Assembly: GCA_033239125.1 (NCBI GenBank)
Contig: BSWB01000006.1
Location: forward strand, 33,596,001-33,660,000
Reading direction: 5' to 3'
DNA from: Fagopyrum homotropicum
Taxonomy: Eukaryota; Streptophyta; Magnoliopsida; Caryophyllales; Polygonaceae
DNA: 64,000 nt
Below the pieces are notes generated by a model. That model searched no databases, was not told the origin of the DNA, and was given only the letters and a program-made list of their open reading frames with translations. The first letter of the stretch is position 1. Every line of letters starts with the position of its first letter. Below are positions 32,576 through 43,817 of the stretch, in pieces. Position numbers and translations under genes: made by a program.

Positions 32576-34753
32576 TGTAACACCCCGCTAATTGGGCGCG
32601 TTTCGATATTTATTATTATTATTATTATTTATTTATTTTTACGTCGTAGATTAAATTCTACGAGTTTTTCAATTATTATCTTATCTCGTAAAATAAATTG
32701 TGAGAATGGCTTTTGTATTTCAAGTATATTTTGGGAGTTATTTATACATTCAGTCACATACATTTTTTTCTGTATTTTTATTTCCGAAAAAGTTCGGGAA
32801 AAAGTTTTGATATGAAATTCCCGTTCCGATTATTTTGATCGGGTTTATTTAATTCTGATGCCCTATTTCATTTTTTTTATTACTTTATCCTTTCCCTATT
32901 CCCTCTTTCTTTCTTACTTGTGGCCGACTCCTGGGTTACCTCTCCCAGCCTTCACGCCAGCAGGTGATTCAGGACACCTCTAGTTGAATCCCGCCTAAGG
33001 TAAGCCAATCAGGCGCGCTTCCGTCTGCGCCAACCCTCTACTCCCCTAGCACCTGCAACTATCCCTTCTCGGCAACATCACAGCTCTCTCTCCCACTCTC
33101 ATTTTGGCCCTGCTTCACACCCATCAACTCTCCTTCCACAGCAGCCCTGCTCCAGGCTCTCTTGCAAGTCACGTCTTGCCGCCTCTGCAGCCACAAAGGA
33201 TCCGAAGCTCTATCTCCCTTCTCTCAGCTTCATACTCCTTCTACCTTCACCTGCAACAGCAAGCAAGCAACAAGACTCTCGCCGGATCTGTAATTCTTCT
33301 CTCTCTCTCTCAACCTGCTTACAACGAACTTCACCAACCAAGGAGATGCAGCTAAGGTCCGATCCCTGCAGCGCGGTCAAAACCTGTCGTCGGTACCCCC
33401 TCTACTCGACCCTCCTTTGGACCTTCTTGAAACGCAGTCAAACGCTCCACCGTAGCCTCGATTGAGACCACCAGGGGAACCCTTTTTGCCCTTCTCTGCG
33501 ACAGCCAATGAGCCCACCAAGGAACCCTGCTGCCTGCATCGATTCGCCGGAGTGCCCTACCGTCGGAAGTCGTCCTCGCCTTCAAGGACCGTCGCCAGAG
33601 AGCTTGTGTTGCCTCGCGCAGCCTGCCGGAGCCCAACATGTCCCAGCGCCGCTTCCTGTGTGCTGAAGTTGAAGAAACCCTTTAGGGTTATTTACAAACG
33701 GCCCCCCTAATTTTGGTATAATTGCAGAATCTACCCATGATTTATGTTTATTGCAGATTTGACCCACTCTTTTGGAATTTGTAGATTGTGCCCTACTGAT
33801 TTGAATTAATTACAAATTTGGCCCAAATTTTATTTTCAGAATATATCCCAAAGTTTATGGAACTTCATGAGTTGCCCAGAAAATGTTTTTACAAGTTCTA
33901 ACCTTGGATTTTATATACAAGTTCGATCTTATATTTATGTATATTACGTATTGTGTCCTTGTTGGTTTATTTATGGAACTTGGCCCAATATTTAATTACG
34001 TATTATGACCCATATTTTTTTTTGGAATGGTACTATTTGTCCCGGAAAGCGTTTTGCGAGTTTTATCCTTGTTTTAAAAGCGGGACTTTCCTTATATTTT
34101 ATACCCTCGTTGGAGTAATTTCGAGATTATGACCCAAGGGTTTAATTGCGGGTTTTTAGCGTTTGCTTTTGAAATGAGTTTACCTTAGAATAATATATCT
34201 TATATATTACGATCAAATTTAGCGTATTAGCTAAATTTGTGTAGCTTTGATTTTAGGTCCGGAAGCGCCCCGATAAAGGTCTAACTAGTCTAAGTTCGTC
34301 TTCCGTCTTTTGACGTCATGTGAGTACCCTCTCCCCCGAGCTTATGATCTTACTCGATCTAGTTATCTTTAGTAGTAGTAGTAGTAGTAGTAGCATGCTA
34401 GGATGGATCTAGCATAACTTAGAGTAAATGTCAAGTAGTGGCCATGAACCTTAGGTGAGTTTCGAGGACTTGATATTGTTTGATGGATTGGTGTTGATTC
34501 TAAGCTTGAGGTGGTGTTGCGATCTAGTGAGGGTGTTATAAGAATTCGAGTATATGGTTTGATCTTGTGAGAATCATTAGGCTTGAGATTTGGGATTACA
34601 TGTTGTGAGAGCATTGAGACTAGGAACGTGGTATCTTATCGTGTGAGTTGTATGACCTTATAGAGGTCATCTGGGCTAGAAGTCTAAGGACTTCTAGCAT
34701 GAGAGATAGATAGATATTAATCGTGTGACGTGTTTTGGCCAGGAGTTGAGTAT
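32576..34753 (+). repeat. E3 3' LTR, truncated by the CACTA-like insertion
   Basis: 2178 bp matching 25278-27452. By-eye comparison finds roughly 35 substitutions and a few short indels. It stops after GAGTTGAGTAT at the sequence CACTAGTAC; the remaining 0.85 kb of the LTR does not appear later in the window. Confidence 0.9.
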
Positions 34754-34837
34754 CACTAGTACAAATACCCCCCCTAGACCCCGGTTATTTTGTACATGGG
34801 AACCCGGTTATGGAAGCGTGGTTAACGGGAGCGAGGT

Positions 34838-35030
34838 CCGACAGTTCGCACCCCGGTAAATGTCAGCGAGTTAATATTTTCGGACCCCGGTTTTTTAATA
34901 ACCGGGGTAAAATTTCGGACCCCGGTTTTTTAAAATAACCGGGGTAAAATTTCGGACCCCGGTTATTTTAAAATAACCGGGGTAAAAGTCGGACCCCGGT
35001 TATTTTAAAATAACCGGAGTAAAAGTCGGA
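34838..35030. repeat. Subterminal palindromic repeats of the CACTA-like element
   Basis: About four to five units of 35-37 bp, each reading CGGACCCCGGTT, an A/T core, then AACCGGGGTAAAA. The unit at 34957-34982 is a perfect 26-bp palindrome. CACTA elements bind transposase at such subterminal repeats; that role is inferred here. Degenerate half units continue to about 35150. Confidence 0.85.
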
Positions 35031-37027
35031 AAAAATTGGTAATTTGCGGACCACGGTTTAGTATAATAACCGGGTTATTTTTTACCATTTTTTAAAATTT
35101 TATTCACCGGTTTCTACATAAAACCGTGATAATTTTTTTAACCGTAATTTATTATATTTAATATGAAAAATGTTAATTTGGCACCTGCTTAAATTACACA
35201 ATACGTATTGTACTTAACCGAAATTATTAATCAGTAAATAAATAATATTAAGCTAAAATACATACGCAAACTTATCATGTAATTAATATTCCAATTATAT
35301 AATCCGAAAGTAACATAAAAAAAACAACCAAGTTTCAACCGTTCTTCGTTCTGAAAGTAGATTACATATCTTAACAGAAGATAACAAACCCTTTTTACCG
35401 ATGATCTCTACATGGAAAATTAAGTTAGGTAAGTCAGTCAATGTCGATGCATTCTTGAATGAGAGGCTCCACAAACTCGAGTCACTCCTTGTGCAGTTCA
35501 TGAAGATGGTCTTTGTCCTACGTCTTCGGTGAGTCATTAAAGTACTAAACAATTAAAGAGTAAAAACAAAAGTAAGCAACAATATATATCAACAATTTTA
35601 CATATCGATATTTTAAATGTAGTAAGTACACATGCATACCATTTGTGGAATATCAGGTGCAGTTCATGAAGATGTTCTTTGTCATACGTCTTCGGTGAAC
35701 TATTAAAGTACTAAACAATTAAAGATGGTCTTTGTTTTATAAATATTTTATAAAATAAATAAGAAAATGCACGAAAATATACGGAATATATATGCTTCAA
35801 AAAATAAAGTCTTACTGCGTGATATACCACACCACAACTGTATCAGAACTCAAATAGCATGTAAAAACATATAAATCCTACAAGATAGCAAACTTTCATC
35901 CATGCTTCAGAAATAATAGGGACCTGACTCTATTTATGTCACAAACTCAACTTCAGTCAACATGTGCATAAACACAATCATCAATCGCCCAAGTCGTTCT
36001 AGGCACTACAGTACACACAAAATGCACAAATAAAAGCTAGCTAATATTATTATAAGTAATGTAAAGCCCCATCAACCATGTTTAATATTAGAAATCTCAT
36101 AACCATTGACTGATCATATTTCTTCTAGCTAACCCTATTCTTTTTAAGATATTATCGGAGGCATCTGCTTAATATCTTATCAAGAAGGACACATGTTGAA
36201 GCTATTAGAAAGAACAAACATGTGCAAAGTCGCAAACACATCAGTAGACGTAAGATTTTTTACAGTCTTCACATTAATAGAAACAGCCAATTATGGCAAT
36301 TTTAAGCTAACATTTGCAAGTTTGAATGATCGATTTCGCTCATGTAAAACAATAAATTCACAAGCTTTTACTTGAAAGAAGACGTAACTATTAAAAATCA
36401 CCATTAAGTAGTTAATTATATTGTTATAACACTCTCGTTTATATAAAATGCATAGAATACTGCGAATAAAAATAATAAGACTGCTCAAATATTCATGTCT
36501 GCATCAACTCTTAAAATTCTCGCAACTAACAATATTATCAAATACAGTCTAATCACGAACATGCACGATATACAACTTGACACTCCAACTCTCAAAATCA
36601 ACATAAAACTATAAATAGCTTATGCCTTTAGATTAAACTTTCTCAAATATACGTGTGATTTGCACATAATTTCCCCAACTTCAATAACTTAGTTTGCCCT
36701 AAAAATAAATAAATAAATAAATATATCTTATGTGATTTTTCTGTATTAAGATATTAGCTATTAAACTTTTATTAATTAAGTTTTTATATCAATAAGCTTA
36801 ATAAGTGAATGCTAAAATGATCTATATAAATTTTCGGGTTCATTCTAAAGCTAATTGTAATAAAAAGAATATTCTTATTACTTATATTATTTAGATATAC
36901 ATATATTATATATATATTTTCCCAATAAAGCAAGCATTATCCTCAACAAAAAGTCTCATAGCCAAGATTTTCTTTTTGGTAAAAGTCTCATAGCCAACAA
37001 AAAGTCCCCCCTAAGCCCCAACATATT
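35031..37027. other. AT-rich interior of the CACTA-like element
   Basis: No supported gene. A direct repeat of about 66 bp occurs at 35491-35557 and 35658-35724 (period 167 bp, a few mismatches). Short ORFs at 35295-35552 and 36193-36488 have no recognizable motif. Just before the next feature, 36949-37000 is a patchwork of short copied pieces. Confidence 0.55.
35491..35724. repeat. Direct repeat, 167-bp period
   Basis: The segment starting GTGCAGTTCATGAAGATG and ending TACTAAACAATTAAAG is present at 35491-35557 and 35658-35724. About 100 bp of unrelated sequence separates the copies. The mismatches include GGTC/GTTC and GAGTC/GAACT. Confidence 0.75.
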
Positions 37028-37063
37028 TTGGCGGATGCTCTTTTTGGTAAAATTGTTCAGGAG

Positions 37064-37834
37064 ATGGTTGAGAGGTTTGATATGACTAATAGGCAACAAG
37101 CAGTTTTCGGATGTCTGCAAGCGCCGCATAGCCAAGATTTTCTTCTTGTGATTCCCATCGATGGACTTGGTCAATGCATGTCCCCTGTGGAGTACCGCTC
37201 CATTCTCAAGTACCGACTTATGATTCTGCTTTTTTCAGCTGGTGAGGTTTGCCCCATCCCTAATTGTCGGAGGGTGTTGGATGCTTTTGGGGAGCATGCT
37301 GTACATTGTAAGGAACTTCCTGGCTTCAAGTATAGGCATGATCTGGTTCGTGATGTTCTTTGTGATACCTTTAGACGGGCCGGAATTTCTGTAAAGAAAG
37401 AAGCACCTGTGAACTTCTTGACTGATCAGCGGGATGGAAGGTCGACATTGCGGCCAGCGGATGTTTTGGTGTTTGGTTGGAGTGGAGGGAAGCATGCATG
37501 TATTGATTTGACGGGGGTCTCACCACTTGTGGGATTAGGGAACGGACCTTTTGTTGTGGGTCAGGCAGCTTGTAGAGCGGCATCAGCTAAGGTGGCCAAG
37601 CATGGAAGGGCGTGTGTTGAAAACCAACACGTTTTTCTTCCATTTGCTTTTGACACGTTTGGATTTTTTGCACCCGATGCTGTTGATATTCTCAAGAGGG
37701 TGCAAAGAGTTATGCATAGTAATATTATGTCCTCTAGATTGGTAGATGTTGTTTTTAAAAGGTTAAGTTTTGCCATTCAAAAAGGGGTAGCGGCGCAACT
37801 TGTTGCTCGCTTACCTTCTTCTTCTTCTATGTAA
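37064..37834 (+). pseudogene. 3' fragment of a plant non-LTR retrotransposon ORF (Cys-His plus PD-(D/E)XK-like region), open
   Basis: An uninterrupted frame runs to TAA at 37832. It is open upstream to 37028, but the first ATG is at 37064, giving 256 codons. Residues 67-97 or so show a C-x4-C-x9-H-x3-C cluster followed by a KYRHD motif. About 50 residues later come RPAD and, after 13 residues, D in a CIDLTG block. This order resembles the C-terminal zinc cluster and restriction-like endonuclease of R2/CRE-type non-LTR elements, and I recognize the protein as the C-terminal part of a family common in plant genomes beside a reverse transcriptase. No RT is present upstream, so it is 5'-truncated. 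The composition is much less AT-rich than the flanks. Endonuclease activity is inference. Confidence 0.6.
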
Positions 37835-38184
37835 ATAGGAATTCCGTATAAATAAGATTAATGCACGAAAAGTCTCATTTCAACTTTATCCGCAGAACAA
37901 GATCTATGTTATCAACCTTAATGAATAAACAACTTATATTAGTCTATCTTATTTGACCATTTGGACCACAGCAAACCTGAAACCAGTATTATAATAGCAC
38001 ACACTATCGGAACACCAGTGATCTCCAACCACTCCAAAATAACTGCATGAAATAAACCTTCTCTTATCCTTTCAAATTCCAAAAACATGACTTCATTCTA
38101 CTAAAAACATGACTTCACATGGTAAAAACAAAAGGAAATTTGTTTGGGCCCAAAAGCCTTGAAACAACATTTTCTATTAAAATT
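37835..38184. other. Short AT-rich spacer before the tandem units
   Basis: No gene seen. A 13-bp motif AAAACATGACTTC occurs twice (about 38083-38117). The spacer ends at the left breakpoint of the tandem array (38184/38185). Confidence 0.5.
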
Positions 38185-38199
38185 TACTGGCCGATGTGT

Positions 38200-38249
38200 A
38201 TACAGAACACCATTGCGTTCTGTATGCACCATTGTGAATCACAATGGTG
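38200..38249. repeat. Two adjacent hairpins next to the duplication breakpoint
   Basis: ATACAGAAC (38200-38208) pairs with GTTCTGTAT (38217-38225). CACCATTGTG (38227-38236) pairs perfectly with CACAATGGTG (38240-38249) across an AAT loop. They begin 15 bp from the left breakpoint and are present at each unit start. Confidence 0.8.
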
Positions 38250-39374
38250 TGAAAACTGGAAATCTACAATACCCTATTACACTATTACATTCTAATCTCT
38301 TTACTATTTCACTTCTTTACGGTATAAGCCCTAGTAAGCAACCTAATAGCACATATTATCCATACAATAATCCAGTATAAAGATCACTCATATCACTGAG
38401 ATTGTGAATCACAATTTCTATTTGCATATTCAAGAGTTTGCTAACCTATCTACTGATTCCACAAACATCCCTCTATCTAATCAATTCCAAAACATATCAA
38501 TTCAGGTCCTTTGCTATAACTTACATGCCATAACTTGTTGAACACCAATGGACAAGAAAAACAAGCTAGTAATGCAATTCATGCAACTGAAACAAGCAAT
38601 ATAAATTGATCATCTTCTACTGGCTTGAAGTGAGTAAAATCTGACACCAGATGTTGTGTTTGTCATGGCGGAAGATGATATGCCCACCTACATAGCCAAG
38701 CCACCCTAGTCTTCTTCTACTCGATACAAACTTCATATCACATCATTTAACTATCAATGTTTCAGTATTCAAAACCATGTCATAAAAGAAAGTTCATGTC
38801 TGACTTGAAGCGAGACAAGTATTGTGTATGCATAGTTCTTCATCTTAAGGGAATAAAAATGTTACAAGTTCTTTTTCCAATAGGGATATAGTGTCTCAAT
38901 TTCTCTAAAGCAAGGAATTCATCTCAAAATGAAAACTGAATGAACAGAAACAGAAAGATCTATAACATCACTATCTAAAAATTTGAACGAATTTCTATCA
39001 AGGTATGACAGAGATCTGAACAAAAAGACAAACAAGTTACCTAATTATCATTGTATAAAAGTTTCATTCTCAGAGAAAACCACATGTCAACTTTCCTACT
39101 TATAGCTTTTATAGGCCATGCCAACCATCCATAAAGCATATGCATCATTTATAGAATCTAAGTCTCTCTTGTACACAAAAGACAAAGATCTCTCTTTTTT
39201 GTTGATTAGGAATTTCATTCCAGCTGATGTAAATCTATCATATGCATCATTTATAGAATCCACAAACCTTCAAATTTTTGGATGCTTTATGACATGAAGC
39301 ATTAAGGCATGTGATTTGTCAATAAATACAAAAACAATTCTCTTAATCTGTTGAATAAGCAAAATATAAGATAC

Positions 39375-39474
39375 CTTCTTTGAAGACAATGCCGGTGAGA
39401 GCAGCAAAGCCAGAGCCAACAAACCAGACAGCAGCAGCAACAACGTCCACAAGGTGGGATGAAGAAAGACCAAC
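39375..39474 (-). other. Candidate coding exon in X
   Basis: On the minus strand a 100-bp open segment is flanked by ACTAG before and GTATC after, matching splice acceptor and donor rules. Read in the frame starting VGLSSSHLVD it gives 33 mostly hydrophobic residues with a Gly/Ala-rich, membrane-like centre. Copies B (near 46845-46944) and C (53474-53573) are the same. No neighbouring exon was recognized, so it may be a captured exon, an intact exon of a longer gene, or chance. Confidence 0.35.
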
Positions 39475-40294
39475 CTAGTATAACAAAAATACGATTTAGA
39501 AAACTTAATATCATAAGAATCCAGTGAAGTTCACATAAGAAGCATTCAAATAGGATTTAGAAAACTTTTGCACCTTTCAAAAATTAACAGAGAAATCTTA
39601 TGAGGGCTCATATAGTGGCTTTAGTTCTTGAAGCAGAAATACATGGCTTGTTCATAAGTCTTAGGAGTGTAGGGATTAGACACAATATCAACTATCATAA
39701 ATCATACTTCTTCTAATGCATTCCACTGTTGTTTTTGGGATATCTAATGAACCTGATGTTTGCCTCATTTCTAATTCATGGTGTTTGTCAACCTTTTTAG
39801 CAGGAGTTATCTGTTCTATTGAATTCCAACTCTTAATCGAGGAACAATTTCAATCTGGACAAATGTTGCAGAATATTTGGCAATTGGTTACTTGTGACAC
39901 ACTTTCAAGCTTAGTCAAACAAGAATTTGTCTTCTCTTATTATTAGATTTTTACAATTCAGTTTCAGGCTTGCACGTCCAAATCACACTTTTCTAATGGA
40001 TTCGTTGAGAACTTAATCCTTGACCATTTCCATCCACCAAAAATTTCTTAGCTGCACTGAAACATCAGCTACATCGTATAAAAAATGTGTAGGTTTGAGA
40101 AGGAATGAGTTAGATTAAGATTTGTACTCATACAAGACTTATAGTTGAACACTGAAACATCAGCACGGAAACCATACATTTGAGTACATAAACAGCCAAT
40201 GTCTACTAGTCAGTGTGAAATACACAAAAAAACCCTAAACCCCAAATTCACTTTGACTAATAGTGCCGTTTGAGACAAGGGCTAAGCAGGAGAG

Positions 40295-42119
40295 TGTTAC
40301 ACTAAGATCGTGATACGCAATTGGGTTTTAAATTTATATTCTCGTTATATTTATCCTAACTCCTAGCGAAACCCGCAGTGTACGGGACGTTTGTAGTAGG
40401 GATAGTATTCCGAGGTCGAACACAAAGACTAAGGTGAAATTGATTCGATTTGTGATTGAGTTTAGTAAAGACCTAGTTTGAAAGAAAAGAGAGAAATAAA
40501 GAAATGAAAATCTCAAATGTTTTTGGTTGGTTTTGGTGATCAATCAAGGATCACAATTCATGCATAGTAAACAGTCAACTAATACTAACAAATCAACTCG
40601 AACAAACAAGCTAAAAACGAGATATAGATCAAAGAAAGTAAAGACGGATTCTAGGGTTTGGAAGTTCCGGTTATGGCATAGGACTCAAGCTATCTATTCG
40701 TTCCTTGGATTAACTATGTTGGGGTTAAGTGTTTCTAAATTGGGATCAATCACCGGGTAGGTCTCATGGTCCGCTAGTCCATTCCCGAGGTCTCATCACC
40801 GGGTAAGTCTCTAAGAACCTAAGGGACGGAATTCTACTCAAACCGGATTGTTATCTAAAGATCCAACCTATCCTCACCGGGTAAGTCTCGGAAGGGTTAG
40901 TCCTAAATTACCATCCAGCACACTTAATCCAATGGCGGCTTATTAGGCTCACCACTACCTAAGGTTTGTTATCTTTGGAATCTAAGAGTAAGGATTACCA
41001 GGTAAGTCTCTCCTAACACTTAGTTGCTAACACTAGGTCACCCTAGTATAGATTTAACTCAACAAACACTTAGGATTTCAACATCCTAACAATCTAAGAC
41101 TAGATCTACCGAACCAGGGAAAATCACGGTTTGTTCTACCTAAACCACGGCCGTGGTTTGACAAGAACCAACCGTGATTCCTAACAGAGGCTACGTTTAT
41201 GCACACAAGTCATCCAAAGATAAATCTAAGTCCGTCCTATCATAGCCCTAGCCATAACCATCCTTTCCTTACCCTAGAACCACATCTATTTAGCCTACAA
41301 CATTCATAATAGAAATCGAAACAAGCAAACATAAAATCATGACATCCATTTGCAAGATGATGAAGGAAAAGAGATGAACAAGTGAACTAAAACAAAACCA
41401 AGCTGAAAATAGAATTAGATTAACTCACAATCCTTCTCAAAGAAGGTTCAATGGTTCATACAACTCTAGAAATAGAATCCGGAATTCTTCACTACAAAAA
41501 CTATCAAGGTGTGGTAATGGTGTGTGTTCTTCTTCTCCTCTTCAATGGAGCTCTTCTCCTTCATTCTTGGCACTTTCCTTCCTAGAAAGACTTCTTGTTG
41601 AGAGAGTATTTTTTATTGGAAGATTTGGATAATGGAGAGCTGCTCCAAGATGCTCTTCTCAGCCAATGAAGGACCACTTTTATAACAAATTTTACATGAG
41701 CTGGCCATGAGAGTCGTGGCACAGCTGTCACAAGAATCTGGCAAAATCCACGGTAGAACCACGGTCGTGGTCTTGGTCTAGACCGTGGTTTGCTCCAGAA
41801 GCTTCTTCTAGGCTCGTTGAGCCATGGTTTGATGCATGGCTTGTGTTGGCAAGGTTCCATGAGTCCTCCTTAGCCTTTATCTTGTGTCCTAATGAGTCTG
41901 AGGGTGTGTCATCTAGATGAACGATTCTCAAACGCATCGTTTTAGCTCCTAAATCTCCCAAAATACCTATAAAATACGCACAAGTCCGTGTAGACGTCTA
42001 TCTCGACAAAATACATGAATTGAGTGCAAAACGTCGTGAACTAATGCTAAACCATGCATGAATGAGTGAGAATTTTATCTAAATAATTATCTAAAACTAA
42101 GTCATAAATCGTGTTATCA
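40295..42119 (-). repeat. E4-family LTR, unit A
   Basis: 1825 bp, TGTTACACTAAG to TGTTATCA on plus. It has four ACCGGGTAAGTCTC-type boxes (40752, 40798, 40876, 40997), an 18-bp perfect palindrome AAACCACGGCCGTGGTTT at 41142-41159 and related motifs at 41748-41790. A minus-strand TATAAAAG lies at 41677-41684. Confidence 0.94.
41677..41684 (-). promoter_or_regulatory. Candidate TATA box of the E4-family LTR
   Basis: CTTTTATA on plus reads TATAAAAG on the sense strand, with a CATTGGCT (inverted CCAAT) element about 15 nt away on the 3' side. Identical sites exist in the LTRs of units B and C. Confidence 0.55.
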
Positions 42120-42124
42120 AAATA

Positions 42125-42158
42125 CCCCATACTTAAGGTTTGCTCGTCCCCGAGCAAA
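42125..42158 (-). promoter_or_regulatory. PPT with GGGA-loop hairpin, unit A, LTR-proximal
   Basis: On minus: stem TTTGCTCG / CGAGCAAA with loop GGGA (42158-42139), 4 nt, then AAGTATGGGG (42134-42125). Copies are at 49596-49629 (unit B) and 56225-56258 (E4). Compared with E2, stem pairs 1 and 7 have both partners changed. Confidence 0.87.
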
Positions 42159-43374
42159 TTCCAAACTATAGACTAAGAGATGACATGATTTATGTATGCA
42201 GAAAGAAATGGCAAAATCTTTTTGGGTTTGTGCTTCTATTATTGGATCACCTTCAAAGTCATGTTTCATGGCAAAGGATAAGCAATCATGCATCAAACAA
42301 ATGAAGACATGGAAAGACAATTGTACTTAACTCAAAAGTATGCATGAAATGTAAAGATGAAGAAGTCAAGAAGATCAAGAGTACATCCAATCTAAATCAC
42401 TAAGTCTTACAAACATACAAATAGGTCATAAGGTCTTGTGAAATAAAAGGGCCAAGAAATGTAGTGATTGGGTGGGGATTTCTAGGTTATGTGATGCTAA
42501 TCCGGGAACGGAACTAACTCCACAATCTTGTCCTCGATCAACTTCCCTCAAGTGTATATTTTCCTCTATCTTTTCTTTCTTTTCTTTTTCTTTGACTTAT
42601 TTTTGAGACAATGGCATTGGTGTACAAAAGCCAAAACCTTGGTGATTGGCCATCCTCGGGCTTTTTCTATTTTTCGAGGTGCATCCACACCGGGCACACA
42701 TACCAAAGCTCGCTAGAGCTATTGGTTTATTTGACTTTGGCAAGGCACCAACACCCGATTATGTGAAGTGTACCGAGTTACTTGTCATTTAAACCAATGC
42801 CCCCAAACCTATATTTTTGACTACACTTTCACAACAATTTCAGCATTTATTCATGACATTCTTTTCATCAACAACTTCACCCCACACTTGCTTTTCACAC
42901 ACATCAACACACTAGCATGCTCCTATTCCCGGATGGGTTAAAAGAGGTCAACTTTATCTCAATTGAGGTGCTCAAGCAATCATGATTAAGATGAGAAGTA
43001 GAGAAAAATGAATTGCCTCATTCATTCCTAGATGGTATGCAAGAACTATCATGTAATTTCGATCTTCAATACTCAATCATTTCTAGGCAAACATCATGAT
43101 CACAAATCATTCATAGAATTTCAAGAGAAGTACTTCAAGTCCACATCTGCGTTCATCAATCCTAACACATGAGGCCATCCATAGCCAATTCACAAGACAA
43201 GATTCATCATTAGGATCATATCCAAGCCTAGAAAGCACAAATTTTTTTTTTTTTTTATTTTTTAAAATTTTCTGATTTTTATGGTATTTTCGAAATGAGT
43301 ATGTACAATGCAAGACATGTGAAGATTTTAAACTATCCTAGATGCTCATCATGCAAAGGATCATGCAAACCCCA
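42159..43374 (-). other. 3' non-coding region between the cassettes, unit A
   Basis: No supported ORF. A patch of about 50 bp at 42734-42782 (CACCCGATTATGTGAAG and CCGAGTTACTT) is clearly conserved with E2 10511-10560. A T-run lies near 43242-43258. Bases 42985-43826 are the part deleted from unit B. Confidence 0.7.
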
Positions 43375-43408
43375 CCCCATACTTAGAAACACATTGTCCC
43401 CAATGTGT
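43375..43408 (-). promoter_or_regulatory. Internal second PPT-like cassette, unit A
   Basis: On minus: perfect 8-bp stem ACACATTG / CAATGTGT with loop GGGA (43408-43389), 4 nt, then AAGTATGGGGTGGGG. It has the same geometry as the LTR-proximal cassette, 1.24 kb away. The E4 copy is at 57474-57507. The unit B copy is deleted. Confidence 0.82.
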
Positions 43409-43817
43409 AAATGAAGTAAAGAGAGTGAAAGAAGGTTCTCACAATGTAAAAGTGGTTTGCTATGGTATTTGGGATTTGGGATTTCTCAAGTGAATTGATG
43501 TTGGATGATCCTATCAACCATGGTAGAGAGCTCTAAGCATTCATCAAAGCTTCGGGACCCGCGCTAGGCACCGCTAGCCGTCCAAGTTCCGCGTCCGCTC
43601 CATCCATAATTGATGAGGGGTTCATCATCATTCCTATGTCAAGCAAGGCTCCCAATGCCACTAATGCTCTAGCACACACAGAAAGTAGACAAAACACACA
43701 CAAAGATAGAAAAAAAAATCTAGAACAAAGCAAAACAAGAAAGGGAAAATGTTACCAATGGGTTGCCTCCCACCAAGCGCTTCTTTAAGATCATTAGCTT
43801 GACCAAACTCGGGGCGT

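Larger units (their letters stand above)
25278..34753 (+). mobile_element. E3: gypsy-derived element with conserved LTRs and decayed interior
   Basis: The 5' LTR 25278-28309 and the 3' LTR from 32576 (interrupted at 34754) share more than 2.1 kb at about 98 percent by eye. A full tRNA-iMet PBS follows the 5' LTR. The 4.27-kb interior has no long ORF, only RT and integrase-tail traces in gypsy order on the plus strand. It is probably non-autonomous. It inserted in the integrase zinc region of E0; the right flank is not visible, so the TSD cannot be checked. Confidence 0.88.
34754..38184. mobile_element. CACTA-like DNA transposon, one end only
   Basis: CACTAGTACAAATA begins exactly where the E3 LTR is interrupted, preceded by TAT, a possible 3-bp target site. 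It is followed by palindromic subterminal repeats, as in plant CACTA elements. I found no inverted copy of this end anywhere to 64000 and no transposase. Either the element extends past the window, with everything to the right nested in it, or its right end is lost. The right limit given here is only where the tandem units start. Confidence 0.65.
38185..40294. other. Sequence X, flank of the Athila-like insertion (copy A)
   Basis: 2.1 kb of low-GC sequence that precedes the LTR in all three units (copies B 45655-47765 and C 52284-54393). No complete gene is seen. It has two adjacent hairpins at 38200-38249, a possible minus-strand exon at 39375-39474 and scattered short ORFs without motifs. 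The last 5 bases, GAGAG, are the only visible side of the TSD. Confidence 0.75.

Noticed and set aside
34838..35030. Regularly spaced palindromes as a CRISPR-like array
   Set aside because: Eukaryotic repeat context, no unique spacers; they fit CACTA subterminal repeats.
39270..39514. Two overlapping hydrophobic ORFs of 67 and 70 codons on minus in X
   Set aside because: They use frames other than the splice-flanked one and consist of Leu/Cys runs caused by GCTGCTGCT-type sequence.
40203..40215. CTACTAGTCAGTG as a possible right CACTA end
   Set aside because: It does not match the inverse of CACTAGTACAAATA and has no inverted subterminal repeats next to it.
40231..40243. AACCCTAAACCCC, telomere-like repeat in X
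   Set aside because: Less than two telomere units, and copied with X in all units; not an interstitial telomere.
43242..43262. T-run as a LINE poly-A tail
   Set aside because: It is inside the Athila-like 3' region in units A and C, with no TSD or LINE coding beside it.
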